A stretch of DNA of 55,370 nucleotides from Clostridia bacterium (GTDB taxonomy: Bacteria > Bacillota_A > Clostridia > Oscillospirales > CAG-272), in contig JAFSUU010000103.1 in assembly GCA_017445115.1 (NCBI GenBank), positions 1 to 55,370 of the forward strand. Reading direction: 5' to 3'. A program made the position numbers and the translations under genes. The notes under the pieces were generated by a model that saw only the letters and a list, made by a program, of their open reading frames with translations, searched no databases and was not told the origin of the DNA. Of the stretch, positions 16,669 through 25,525 are shown piece by piece (positions within the stretch are counted from its first letter, which is position 1; every line of letters starts with the position of its first letter).

Positions 16669-18870
16669 TTACGTTGATTTATGTGTGCCGGTATACCCGG
16701 GCGAGATCCAGTACAGCGGATCCACGGGATCGTCAGGTGACGACGGGAAGTACGTCATTCCGCCGGTCGCCGAGACGTAAGGATTCTCGATGATACCGCC
16801 GTTGTTGTACTTGTGCCAGAGGTCTTCGTAACGCTCGCGGTATCTCTCGCGCGACGCGCTGTCGCCGTTTACCCAGTCGCGTTCGTACGTCGCGGACAGC
16901 CCGAGAAAGTTCAGCGAGATCATCGCGGTCCCGCACTTGATCGACTGAGAGCTCTCCTTTGCTTCGCGCTTGGCGTCGTAAAGGAGCGCGTACATCTCCT
17001 CGTAGTGTTCGGCAAAGTAATCCTTGTCGTAGTAGTCCCAGAAGCAGTCGAAGTTGTTTGTCCAGCAGCCTTTGAGGTCGGCGGCATAGTTTGTCATATA
17101 GATATACTGTTTGACCTTTTCCCAACCGTCGCCGAAGACGATGCGGAGGTACTCGTCCATATAGCCCTGATACTCCTCCTCGCTCATCTCCGGATCCCAG
17201 AGAATCTTGCAGAGCAAGTACGCGCGCATGAACTCGAAGTTGTAATCCATATAGATGTGGTTGCCTTCCATATAGATACCCTTTACGCCGAGCTCGGTGA
17301 GATATTTGACGTCGTCCCAGAAGTTGAACAGGTTGGGCGAGGGAGAAGCAAAGTTATTGAAAACGGTGCAGTAATACCAGAACCAGACGTTGTCCGTCAG
17401 TTCGAGCCATTCCTGTAACCATTTCATATACGTTCCGTTTGTGATCTCGATATTCCTGATCCCGTACTCCGCCGGCGTGATCTTGACCGCAGAATTGAGC
17501 GGAGTGTTGCCGCCCGCCTCGTCGCACGCGTCCTGATCGCGGAGCAGATGGTTGTTGCATCCGAGGTTGCAGAAGCATACGGTGACGCGCGGATCGGGGC
17601 GCGTCATCTTAGGCGCGGTCTGCGTGCCGAAGTACGCGACGGTGTAGATCTGAAGCATCGGGTACTCTTCACAGATCGCATCCGCAACGCGGTTTGAAAG
17701 GCGGAACAGCGCTCCGGCAATACTCTTCTCCTCGTCGTATACCGCTTTGCAGGAAGCGCAGGTGCAGAAATTGCCGTTGTCGCTCTGCGAGCAGGGGACG
17801 TGAGTAAAGTCGTAACCGGGTGTCAGCCCTTTTTCATTTATATAATACTCTATCAGTTTGAAGTCAAAATCGACGATCTTTTCGTAAGTCTCATCCGAGG
17901 TCATGCACGGCTGCTTTCCGCCGCCCGTATATTCGTACTGCGGATCGCGCCAGTTGTCCCAGCCCGCCATCTGATAAACGAAAGAATGGGCGTGAGGATA
18001 TACCGGATTGACGCCGCCGCCGTTTGTCGGAGTTGATTTCGCGTCTCCGTCGATGCCGTTGATGCGGAGCTTCGCGTAATTGTTGCTCGGTCCGTTCATT
18101 CCGATCGAGCGGTACTCGAGCGCCGGAACTTCCCTGTCGAAATAGCCGAGAGGAAGATCGATCAGCTCGCTCGTGTACAGATAGTTGACGTAGCCCGTCA
18201 TATATCTGTAGCCGACGACGTCTTCGAGGAACGTATAGGTCCCGTAGACCGCCCCTCTCATCGTGCCGCAGGTAAAGACGAGGTCGCCGTCCTCTTCCGC
18301 TTCGATGACAAAGCCCTCTTTTCCGAGGTCGTACCTGTCGTCAAAGTCGTACTCGTACCTGATCTTATATCCTTCGGGAGCGTTGCTCGCGTAGGCGACG
18401 TTCAGATCGACGCCGCAGGCGCCGCGAATCTCGTCGCGAAGTTCTTCCGCGGCGAACTTGATCGAAGGAAGATACACTCCGGAGCCCTCGGGGGCGCTGT
18501 CCGGAAAGACTATGGTATATCTGGAAATATTGCGCCCGCCGATCTTTATCTCGCCGACGCGATAAGCGCCGTCGGAATTGTTTTCCGGCGCGTCTTCGAT
18601 ACCTATGAGCGCTTTTCTTATCGCCAGAACGTCGGACAGCGTAAGAAGCTTGTCTTCCGTTACGTCGGCGGCGAGGAAGCATATATCTTTGTCTTCGGCG
18701 ATCCCCGCTATGTGTTTGCGGATCAACAGCACGTCGGATATCGTAAACTTTCCGTCGTCAGTCGCGTCTCCCCACACGTAGCCGTGAGTGACAGCCTGAA
18801 CGGGAATAATATTTGCGATCGGCAAAGCGAGCGCCAGCAGAAGTATAATTGAGAGTACTTTTTTCATCAT
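16669..18870 (-). CDS. Secreted dockerin-DUF4838 protein, paralogue 4
   Basis: 733 residues. A signal peptide (MMKKVLSIILLLALALPIA and on) of different sequence from paralogue 3 is joined to a nearly identical dockerin. Two adjacent ATG codons are possible starts; the second has the better distance to GGAG. The DUF4838-type region has CSQSD in place of CSPND (the Asp is kept), CTCASCK, NRVAD, TVCFC, GCNNH and the Glu in YMEGNH. The C-terminus ends in GYTGTHKST, not the FHGDGT of paralogues 1 and 2. A GC-rich hairpin lies just upstream of its ribosome-binding site. Confidence 0.87.
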   Translation of the reverse strand: MMKKVLSIILLLALALPIANIIPVQAVTHGYVWGDATDDGKFTISDVLLIRKHIAGIAEDKDICFLAADVTEDKLLTLSDVLAIRKALIGIEDAPENNSDGAYRVGEIKIGGRNISRYTIVFPDSAPEGSGVYLPSIKFAAEELRDEIRGACGVDLNVAYASNAPEGYKIRYEYDFDDRYDLGKEGFVIEAEEDGDLVFTCGTMRGAVYGTYTFLEDVVGYRYMTGYVNYLYTSELIDLPLGYFDREVPALEYRSIGMNGPSNNYAKLRINGIDGDAKSTPTNGGGVNPVYPHAHSFVYQMAGWDNWRDPQYEYTGGGKQPCMTSDETYEKIVDFDFKLIEYYINEKGLTPGYDFTHVPCSQSDNGNFCTCASCKAVYDEEKSIAGALFRLSNRVADAICEEYPMLQIYTVAYFGTQTAPKMTRPDPRVTVCFCNLGCNNHLLRDQDACDEAGGNTPLNSAVKITPAEYGIRNIEITNGTYMKWLQEWLELTDNVWFWYYCTVFNNFASPSPNLFNFWDDVKYLTELGVKGIYMEGNHIYMDYNFEFMRAYLLCKILWDPEMSEEEYQGYMDEYLRIVFGDGWEKVKQYIYMTNYAADLKGCWTNNFDCFWDYYDKDYFAEHYEEMYALLYDAKREAKESSQSIKCGTAMISLNFLGLSATYERDWVNGDSASRERYRERYEDLWHKYNNGGIIENPYVSATGGMTYFPSSPDDPVDPLYWISPGYTGTHKST

Positions 18871-18907
18871 TTAGCTCCGGTATGATCAAGTCGAATGAAC
18901 GCGAGTC

Positions 18908-18929
18908 GGCGGCGCGTTTTCGCGCCGCC
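18908..18929. other. GC-rich intergenic hairpin between paralogues 5 and 4
   Basis: GGCGGCGCG (18908-18916) pairs perfectly with CGCGCCGCC (18921-18929) over a 4-nt loop. No T-run follows on the minus strand, so it is more likely an RNA-stabilising or attenuating stem within a polycistronic message than a full terminator. Confidence 0.5.
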
Positions 18930-18950
18930 AATTAAAATATTTCAGCTATA

Positions 18951-21182
18951 TCAGGTAAGTCTCGTATGTCTTGCACCGGTGAATCCGCTCTCGTCATCGA
19001 GCAGCCAGTTCATCGGGTCGCACGGAGTGTCGGGTGACGACGGGAAGCACCACATACCGCCGATGTCAAGATGATTATCATCGATCCAGTGTGCGAGGAA
19101 TCCGGTGTTCATCGTCAGAGTTTCGGGGTGATTCTTATAGTAATTCCAAAGCCAAGTGTAACGCTCTTTGTATTTTGCTCTCGATGCGCTGTCTCCGCTC
19201 ACGTAATCGCAGTTGAACGTTGCGGAAAGCCCGAGGAAATTCATGTGCAGACTGCACTGCTCGATCCTGTTTTTCTGAGCCGCTGTTTCCGCAGCGTTAT
19301 ATGCAGCCATGAAGAGATCGTAAAACCTATCGTAGTTATCTCTGAAATAAACCTCGTCGTACTCGTCCCACGGATAATCGTAGTTGTTGGTCCAGCAGCC
19401 GATACCGTCGGAAGCGATCTCAACTTCTTCGAGATATTGCTTAAGATTCTGCCAGCCTTCGCCGTAGTATATCTGAAGGAATTCGTCCATCAGATTGACG
19501 TACTCCTCCTCGGACATTTCGGGATTCCACATTATCTTCGTCATAAGGTACTTGCGCAGCGCCTCAAACGAATAATTGATGCGATCCGCGTCGCCTTCGA
19601 GATAGAAGCCCTTGACGCCGAGCTCCGTGAGATATTTTATATCGTCCCAGAAATTGTAGAGGTTCGGAGCGGAAGATACGTAATAAGCCCAGTTATCAGT
19701 GTAGTACCAGTACCAAACGTTGTCGGTAAGCTCGAGCCATCCTTTGATATAATCCATCCATTCGACGTTGCTCTGATTGACATTGGGACCGTCGTATCCC
19801 TTCTGAGTCTTGAGCCTCGGGTTGCCGCCCGCCGCCGCACACTCGTCCTGGTTGCGGAGGCTGTGGTTGTTGCAGCCGACCGAGCAGAAGCAGATGTTGA
19901 CACGCGGATCAGGTCTTGTCATCTTCGGAGGAACGTGTGCGCCCGCATAAGCAGCGGTATAAATGTCGAGCATCGGATAGTCCGCGCAGAACTTCTCCGC
20001 TACTCTGTTGCAAAGTCTTATCAGTGCGCCTGCGACAGATCCGTCGAGCATATACGCGTTTTTACACTCGGTACAAGTGCAGTAATTTCCGTTGTCGTTC
20101 GCGGAGCATGAAACTTGCGTGTAGTGGAAGCCGGGCACCTGGCCGCCCTCGGTCCTCCAATCAATGCACTTATACATGAAGTCGATTATCTTATTGTAGG
20201 TCTCCTCGCTCGTCATGCAGGGCTGTTCACCGCCTGCGACGGAGTTGAGAGACGGATCATTGCGGTTTTCAAATCCCGCCATGTAATATACGAATGAATG
20301 AGCATGGAGGTAAGTGGTTCCTACGGCGCCGCCGATCTTGTAAGCGTCGCCTTTTGAAGCGGCGGAAGCGCCGCCCTCGGAGGCGTTGATCTTGAGAGGA
20401 GCATAATAAACGCCGGGGTCGTTCGCACCGATCGCGCGGTATTCCGCGGTAGGTATCTCCTCGTCGTAATATCCATCGGGGACGTTAATCAGTTCCGACG
20501 GATAGAGATAAAGCACGCTGTCGGTGAGAAATCTCCATCCGACGATATCCTCGAGGAACGTATATGTAGCGTAAACCGCTGCGCGGCGGCTTCCGCAATG
20601 AATGACAAAATCGGAATCGGTCGCCTCGAGAGCAAACCCCTCAAGTCCGAATTCGTCGGTATCATCAAAATTATATTCGATTTTATAGCCTTCGGTCACC
20701 TCGTCGGTGTACGCGATATTCAGCTTATAACCGCAAGCGTCTTTCACGTATTTCTGAAGCTCGGTCGCGGCGTAAGCGGCAGAAGTGAGGCATACCGATT
20801 CGTCTTCAAGCGCTCTCGGATAAACTATCGTGAACCTTGTGATGTTCTTCCCTCCGAGCTTTATCTCGTTCACCTTGTATTTTCCGTTCTCGTTGTTTCC
20901 TTCAAGATCGGAAATGCCGACCAAATGCTTGCGGAGAAGCAGCACGTCGCTTATAGTGACGTTCTTGTCTTTTGTTACGTCAGCGGCGACAAAGCTTATA
21001 TCCTTCTCGGAGAATATGCCCGCTATATACTTTCTGACAGCGTGCACGTCGGAGATGGTGATAGCTGAGTCGTCGTTTGCATCGCCGGGCAGATATCCGT
21101 ACGCCGCATTTGCGGGTGCGGAAAACGGTATCATTGACGCGATCATAACGGCCAGAATAAGCAGGGAAAGAATTTTTTTCAT
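18951..21182 (-). CDS. Secreted dockerin-DUF4838 protein, paralogue 5
   Basis: 743 residues. Start at the ATG at 21180-21182 with GGAGG six bases upstream; an in-frame TTG four codons earlier is less likely. Signal peptide, then a dockerin (GDANDDSAITISDVHAVRKY; DVTKDKNVTISDVLLLRKH) and a DUF4838-type region with CSAND, CTCTECK, NRVAE, ICFC, GCNNH and the Glu in YLEGDA. It is the promoter-proximal gene of the five-gene run, with a good sigma-A promoter at 21216-21244. The divergent GH3 gene starts 160 bp away, so both may answer to one glycan signal. Confidence 0.88.
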   Translation of the reverse strand: MKKILSLLILAVMIASMIPFSAPANAAYGYLPGDANDDSAITISDVHAVRKYIAGIFSEKDISFVAADVTKDKNVTISDVLLLRKHLVGISDLEGNNENGKYKVNEIKLGGKNITRFTIVYPRALEDESVCLTSAAYAATELQKYVKDACGYKLNIAYTDEVTEGYKIEYNFDDTDEFGLEGFALEATDSDFVIHCGSRRAAVYATYTFLEDIVGWRFLTDSVLYLYPSELINVPDGYYDEEIPTAEYRAIGANDPGVYYAPLKINASEGGASAASKGDAYKIGGAVGTTYLHAHSFVYYMAGFENRNDPSLNSVAGGEQPCMTSEETYNKIIDFMYKCIDWRTEGGQVPGFHYTQVSCSANDNGNYCTCTECKNAYMLDGSVAGALIRLCNRVAEKFCADYPMLDIYTAAYAGAHVPPKMTRPDPRVNICFCSVGCNNHSLRNQDECAAAGGNPRLKTQKGYDGPNVNQSNVEWMDYIKGWLELTDNVWYWYYTDNWAYYVSSAPNLYNFWDDIKYLTELGVKGFYLEGDADRINYSFEALRKYLMTKIMWNPEMSEEEYVNLMDEFLQIYYGEGWQNLKQYLEEVEIASDGIGCWTNNYDYPWDEYDEVYFRDNYDRFYDLFMAAYNAAETAAQKNRIEQCSLHMNFLGLSATFNCDYVSGDSASRAKYKERYTWLWNYYKNHPETLTMNTGFLAHWIDDNHLDIGGMWCFPSSPDTPCDPMNWLLDDESGFTGARHTRLT

Positions 21183-21215
21183 AAGTTCCTCCAACGCATA
21201 GTTATAAGCATATTA

Positions 21216-21244
21216 ATTTTATCATATCTCGAATACAAAATCAA
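21216..21244 (-). promoter_or_regulatory. Promoter of the dockerin-DUF4838 gene run
   Basis: Minus strand: TTGATT (plus 21239-21244), 17 bp, TAAAAT (plus 21216-21221). The start codon lies about 34 bp downstream. No other convincing promoter was noticed between the five genes, whose gaps are 52-80 bp. Confidence 0.6.
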
Positions 21245-21293
21245 GATATATTATAAATAAAGCCGTAATTTTTAACAATTTTCCAAGCGAAAC

Positions 21294-21322
21294 TTGACCG
21301 AACGCCGCCGTTATGCTATAAT
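21294..21322 (+). promoter_or_regulatory. Promoter of the GH3 gene
   Basis: TTGACC (21294-21299), 17 bp, TATAAT (21317-21322), then GGAGGG and ATG at 21345. It is divergent from the promoter at 21216-21244, with about 50 bp between their -35 boxes, so one regulator could bind between them. Confidence 0.75.
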
Positions 21323-21344
21323 CGAATCGAACGGAGGGCGAGAT

Positions 21345-23411
21345 ATGGACTATTTATCCGATAAGCTAGATAAAAACAGATTCAAAAAATTCGCCGGTGA
21401 CGCGGTAAAAAAGATGACCGACGGGGAACTTGCCACGCTCGTCTGCTTCGAGTCGGAAGCGGTGGAACGCCTCGGGATTCACCGTTACAACTGGTGGAAC
21501 GAAGCGTCTCACGGAGTCGCGAGAAGCGGTATCGCTACGGTGTTTCCCTGCCCTACGGCGCTCGCGTCCTCATTCGACAGATGGGTCGTGCGCGAGGTCG
21601 CGGAGGCGGTCGCCGACGAGGCGAGAGCTAAATACAATATGTACGCCGAACGCGGAGAATACGACATTTACAAAGGTCTTACCTTCTGGTGTCCGAACGT
21701 CAACATTTTCCGCGACCCGAGATGGGGACGCGGTCAGGAAACGTTCGGCGAAGATCCGTACCTCACGTCGGAGCTCGGAGTAAACTATATCGAAGGACTT
21801 CAGAGCGGCGGCGGCGAATTCGGCGGTTACATGAAAATTGCCGCATGCGCAAAACACTTTGCCGTCCACTCCGGCCCCGAAAAGCTTCGTCACGAGTTTG
21901 ACGCCGTCGTTTCGGAAAAAGACTTGAGAGAGACATATCTTCCCGCTTTCAAAGCAGCGGTCGACTGCGGTGTTGCGGGCGTCATGGGCGCGTACAACAG
22001 AACGGACGGCGAGCCGTGCTGCGTATCGAAAAAGCTGACCGAAATACTGTTCGGCGAATGGGGATTCGACGGATACTTCATGTCGGATAGTTATGCATTA
22101 AATAACGTGCACGAAGGGCATAAATATACAAAAGACGAGGTCGAGACCTGCGCCGCGGCGCTGAACGCCGGACTTGTTCTCGACTGCGCACATATCTATC
22201 GCGATCATATCAAAGAAGCGCTTGAGCGCGGGCTTGTAACACGCGATACGCTCGAGCGCGCCGCGGCGAAAACACTTGAGATCAGGGCGCGTCTCGGAGA
22301 GTTCGACGCGCTTCGCCCGTTCTCCGACATACCGTGGGAAACGGTAGACTCGCCCGCGATGAGAAGGATCAATCTTCGTGTCGCCGAACGATCCCTTGTA
22401 CTGCTTGAAAACGACGGCACTCTGCCCGTCGACAAGGCAAAGGTCAAGAGGATTGCGGTCATCGGCCCCACTGCCGACAGCAGGGACGCGCTCGTCGGAA
22501 ACTACAACGGACATCCGACCGAATATTACACGGTTCTTAAAGGCATACGCCGCGTATTCAAAGGCGCCGACGTCAGATTTGCCGAAGGATCTCAGATGAT
22601 CCTTGAGGATTCGAACCGCGTATACGGTTTCGGAGACATGATCTCCGAGGGCGTCGCGGAAGCGAAAGCGGCGGATCTGACGATCCTTTGTCTCGGGCTT
22701 GACGCGACTCTCGAAGGAGAGGAAAGCAACGTCGAAAACGAAGTAATATCCGGCGGCGACCGAAAGACCGTCGGGCTTCCGTCAACCCAGAAGCGACTGC
22801 TCCGCGAGGTTCTTGACGCATCGGACAACGTGATAGTCGTGACCTTCTGCGGCGGATGCATCGATATCGGCGACGACGCAAGACGGCGCGCAAAAGCTCA
22901 CATCCACGCCTGGTACCCCGGTGCGCTCGGAGGGCTCGCCGTTGCCCGCGCGATAGCCGGAGAAGCGGAGTTTTCCGGAAGGACGCCCGTCACGTTCTAC
23001 AGAGAAGGCGCCGCACTTCCCGATTTCACCGATTATTCAATGGAGAAAAGAACACGCCGGAGCGACCCCGAAACGGTGCTCTACCCCTTCGGATACGGGC
23101 TCGCATACAACGGTTACGAGATCGTTAAGATCGAGGAAAAAGCGTCGTTCGACTTCGTTAAATACGTGAACGTAACGGTGAAAAACCTGTCGGACAAACG
23201 GTTAAGACGCGTGATCTGCGTTTATACCGACAAGGGTGAGAGCGATCTTCCCGAGAGGAACTTTGCACTTTGCGCCGCAGAGCCGACAGACCTCGGAGAT
23301 GGAGAGGAAAAAGAGATCGAGATCGCGATTTCGTCGGAATGGTTTTTGCCTTACGGCGACGACGGACGCCAATACGTTCCCAAAGGAAAGATCAGATTTA
23401 TCGCAAAATAG
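21345..23411 (+). CDS. Glycoside hydrolase family 3 enzyme
   Basis: 688 residues with no signal peptide, so cytoplasmic. The N-terminal (alpha/beta)8 domain has PNVNIFRDPRWGRGQETFGE, the KHF motif (CAKHFAVHSG) and the nucleophile Asp248 in FMSDSYAL, where most members have SDW. The C-terminal alpha/beta domain has LEGEESNVENEVISGGDR, the usual acid/base region, and ends in a short fibronectin-like tail. GH3 enzymes release terminal glucose, xylose or similar units from oligosaccharides; beta-xylosidase or beta-glucosidase is likely, but specificity cannot be fixed by eye. The ATG at 21345 is chosen because GGAGGG precedes it and the promoter covers the earlier open frame. Confidence 0.93.
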   Translation: MDYLSDKLDKNRFKKFAGDAVKKMTDGELATLVCFESEAVERLGIHRYNWWNEASHGVARSGIATVFPCPTALASSFDRWVVREVAEAVADEARAKYNMYAERGEYDIYKGLTFWCPNVNIFRDPRWGRGQETFGEDPYLTSELGVNYIEGLQSGGGEFGGYMKIAACAKHFAVHSGPEKLRHEFDAVVSEKDLRETYLPAFKAAVDCGVAGVMGAYNRTDGEPCCVSKKLTEILFGEWGFDGYFMSDSYALNNVHEGHKYTKDEVETCAAALNAGLVLDCAHIYRDHIKEALERGLVTRDTLERAAAKTLEIRARLGEFDALRPFSDIPWETVDSPAMRRINLRVAERSLVLLENDGTLPVDKAKVKRIAVIGPTADSRDALVGNYNGHPTEYYTVLKGIRRVFKGADVRFAEGSQMILEDSNRVYGFGDMISEGVAEAKAADLTILCLGLDATLEGEESNVENEVISGGDRKTVGLPSTQKRLLREVLDASDNVIVVTFCGGCIDIGDDARRRAKAHIHAWYPGALGGLAVARAIAGEAEFSGRTPVTFYREGAALPDFTDYSMEKRTRRSDPETVLYPFGYGLAYNGYEIVKIEEKASFDFVKYVNVTVKNLSDKRLRRVICVYTDKGESDLPERNFALCAAEPTDLGDGEEKEIEIAISSEWFLPYGDDGRQYVPKGKIRFIAK

Positions 23412-23435
23412 GGCGCAGTTCGCAAGTGAATATTT

Positions 23436-23472
23436 ATACAAAACAGGTTGTGCAAAACGACCTGTTTTGTAT
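23436..23472 (+). terminator. Hairpin after the GH3 gene
   Basis: ATACAAAACAGGT (23436-23448) pairs perfectly with ACCTGTTTTGTAT (23460-23472) over an 11-nt loop, 24 bp past the GH3 stop codon. The tail is only moderately T-rich. Confidence 0.65.
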
Positions 23473-23493
23473 TAGTTGCAATATTATTATTTA

Positions 23494-23522
23494 TTGACAT
23501 TAACATAAAGATATGTTATACT
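23494..23522 (+). promoter_or_regulatory. Promoter of the secreted glycosidase gene
   Basis: TTGACA (23494-23499), 17 bp, TATACT (23517-23522). GGAGG and a GTG start codon follow at 23552. Confidence 0.8.
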
Positions 23523-23551
23523 GAATTCAGTAACCTCGGAGGAAAATACCG

Positions 23552-25468
23552 GTGAAAAAAACAGTCTCATTCTTGCTCGCCGTTCTGACGGCAGTATTGC
23601 TCTTCATAACCCCGTCGGCAGCCGTAACGGGACAGACTTCTTCGTCGACGGAGGAGATCTATCCGGGCGTTACTTCCACCCACGTAACCACAGCGTCCGG
23701 GACAAAATACGGACTTCAGGATATGAAGATCGTCACTTTCGATCCGAAGCAGGAAGGGCTTTCGGTGAACGTCACGACAGGGTATTCTTCGCTGAATTCC
23801 CTCTCCACCGTTTCAAACACGACCGCCCGCTGGGCGTCCTCACACACGGACAAAATACCGCTCGTCGCGATAAACGGCGACTGGTTCACGGTCTCTTACG
23901 ACGATTACAGCAGCGCGACCTCGAAAAAGCAGTTATACCTCCCTCTCGGATTCAATATGCACGGCGGAGAGATCGTCTCCACTCAGCAGACGTCGAAGGA
24001 ATCCCCGTCGGCTTCCGAACTCGGTAACGCGCCCTCGTTCGGCGTCGCGTCCGACGGCACGCCGCTGATAGGCTGTATCAGGACGACAGTCACAATGATG
24101 TTCAGCACGAAAACGGTATACATCGACGGTATCAACCGCCTTCCCTCCGACAACTGTCTCATTATGTATACGGACAAAGGTCCGTCTTCAAACTACTGTC
24201 TCGACGACGCTTACGAAATATACGTGGATTTTGACACGGACTACACCGTTAAAGACGGGATGAGAGTCGTCGGCACGGTCACGGGCGTTTCCGCTCCCGG
24301 AGAAGCGCGCCAGGCTATCAAAGCAAACAGAATGATACTCACGGCACGCGGAACGAGGATCGATGACGTCTCGTCGATCCCGGTCGGAAAAAAGATCCGC
24401 TTCGACGTTTCGATAGAGGACGCTTACGGTCGCACCGAGCAGTGGAAGACCGTAACGGACTGCGTCGGAGGTCACCACGAATTCTGCAGAGACGGCACGT
24501 ATTTCAATATAGGCGACTCGACAAACTATCCCGCTAACGTGATCGGCATCACAGCGGAGGGAAAAGTCATTCTGCTCTGCAACGACGGACGTCAGTCCGG
24601 CTACAGTGTGGGCGTTTCGATCAACAAAATGGCGGATCTTGCAAAAGAGCTCGGCATCGTCTCCGGTATATATATGGACGGAGGCGGATCCACGACGATG
24701 CTTCAGCGGAACTCTTCCGGCTCGATGGAGCTTGTGAACCGCCCGTGCAACACCGGTAACGCCGAGCGTTCTGTCGGAAACGCGCTGATACTTGCCTGCG
24801 ACGTTCCGCAAGTTGACGACTTTACCTTTGATTCTACCGCTTACGCATCTTTCATCGGCTACGCAAACAGCGCGACCGGCGAGATAACCGACAACGGTTT
24901 TCACATCGTGACCACGGCGACAGCGTACGATCCCTTCATTTATCTTCAGAATTTCAATCTCTCGGCAGACGAGTACAAATATATCGCGTTTGACGTAAAG
25001 ACCGATTACCGCAACTCGATAAGCCAGCGCGTCGGGCTTTACCTCGCGGCGGGCGCGACGCAGAATTCGACGGAGAGCTGCAAAGCGTCGTTCTCATTCG
25101 CCGCAGATACGAGAAGCCACAAGGTCTTCGTCGACCTTACTTCCCTCTCCCTTTGGGAAGGCGCGATCCACAACATAAGGATCGACACTTTTGACGATAT
25201 GCAGGGCGTTGCCGAAGGAAGAGGCGTATATATCCGCGAAATGAAGTTTTGCAAAACACTCGAAGAAGCGGAATATTTCGTTTACTACTACCCCGGAGAC
25301 GTTGACCGCAGCGGAAAGATCAACACGCAAGACATCTCCGCGATGAAAAAATACATCGCCAGCGTTTATACCGACGACGATGTGTATATATACAACTCCG
25401 ACCTTAACGGTGACGGCAAAGTCAACACCCGAGATCTGTCCGCACTGAAAAGGCTTATAGCTTCATAA
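23552..25468 (+). CDS. Secreted phosphodiester glycosidase with C-terminal dockerin
   Basis: 638 residues; GTG start with a strong GGAGG site. Signal peptide (about 1-24), then a NAGPA-type domain (about 60-425) with AINGDWF, DCVGGHHEFC and GIYMDGGGSTTM. Next comes a beta-rich domain (about 430-575) like a carbohydrate-binding or jelly-roll module. The C-terminal dockerin has loops GDVDRSGKINTQDISAMKKY and DLNGDGKVNTRDLSALKR. The dockerin implies attachment to the same cohesin system as the DUF4838 proteins, but here it is C-terminal and its loops differ, so cohesin specificity may differ. Its role would be hydrolysis of sugar-phosphodiesters or a related exposed bond; the substrate is unknown. 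Confidence 0.87.
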   Translation: MKKTVSFLLAVLTAVLLFITPSAAVTGQTSSSTEEIYPGVTSTHVTTASGTKYGLQDMKIVTFDPKQEGLSVNVTTGYSSLNSLSTVSNTTARWASSHTDKIPLVAINGDWFTVSYDDYSSATSKKQLYLPLGFNMHGGEIVSTQQTSKESPSASELGNAPSFGVASDGTPLIGCIRTTVTMMFSTKTVYIDGINRLPSDNCLIMYTDKGPSSNYCLDDAYEIYVDFDTDYTVKDGMRVVGTVTGVSAPGEARQAIKANRMILTARGTRIDDVSSIPVGKKIRFDVSIEDAYGRTEQWKTVTDCVGGHHEFCRDGTYFNIGDSTNYPANVIGITAEGKVILLCNDGRQSGYSVGVSINKMADLAKELGIVSGIYMDGGGSTTMLQRNSSGSMELVNRPCNTGNAERSVGNALILACDVPQVDDFTFDSTAYASFIGYANSATGEITDNGFHIVTTATAYDPFIYLQNFNLSADEYKYIAFDVKTDYRNSISQRVGLYLAAGATQNSTESCKASFSFAADTRSHKVFVDLTSLSLWEGAIHNIRIDTFDDMQGVAEGRGVYIREMKFCKTLEEAEYFVYYYPGDVDRSGKINTQDISAMKKYIASVYTDDDVYIYNSDLNGDGKVNTRDLSALKRLIAS

Positions 25469-25525
25469 TAATATTTGAACAACAGGCAATAATAAATTCA
25501 AATAAACAAAAAAGGAGAAAACAAA

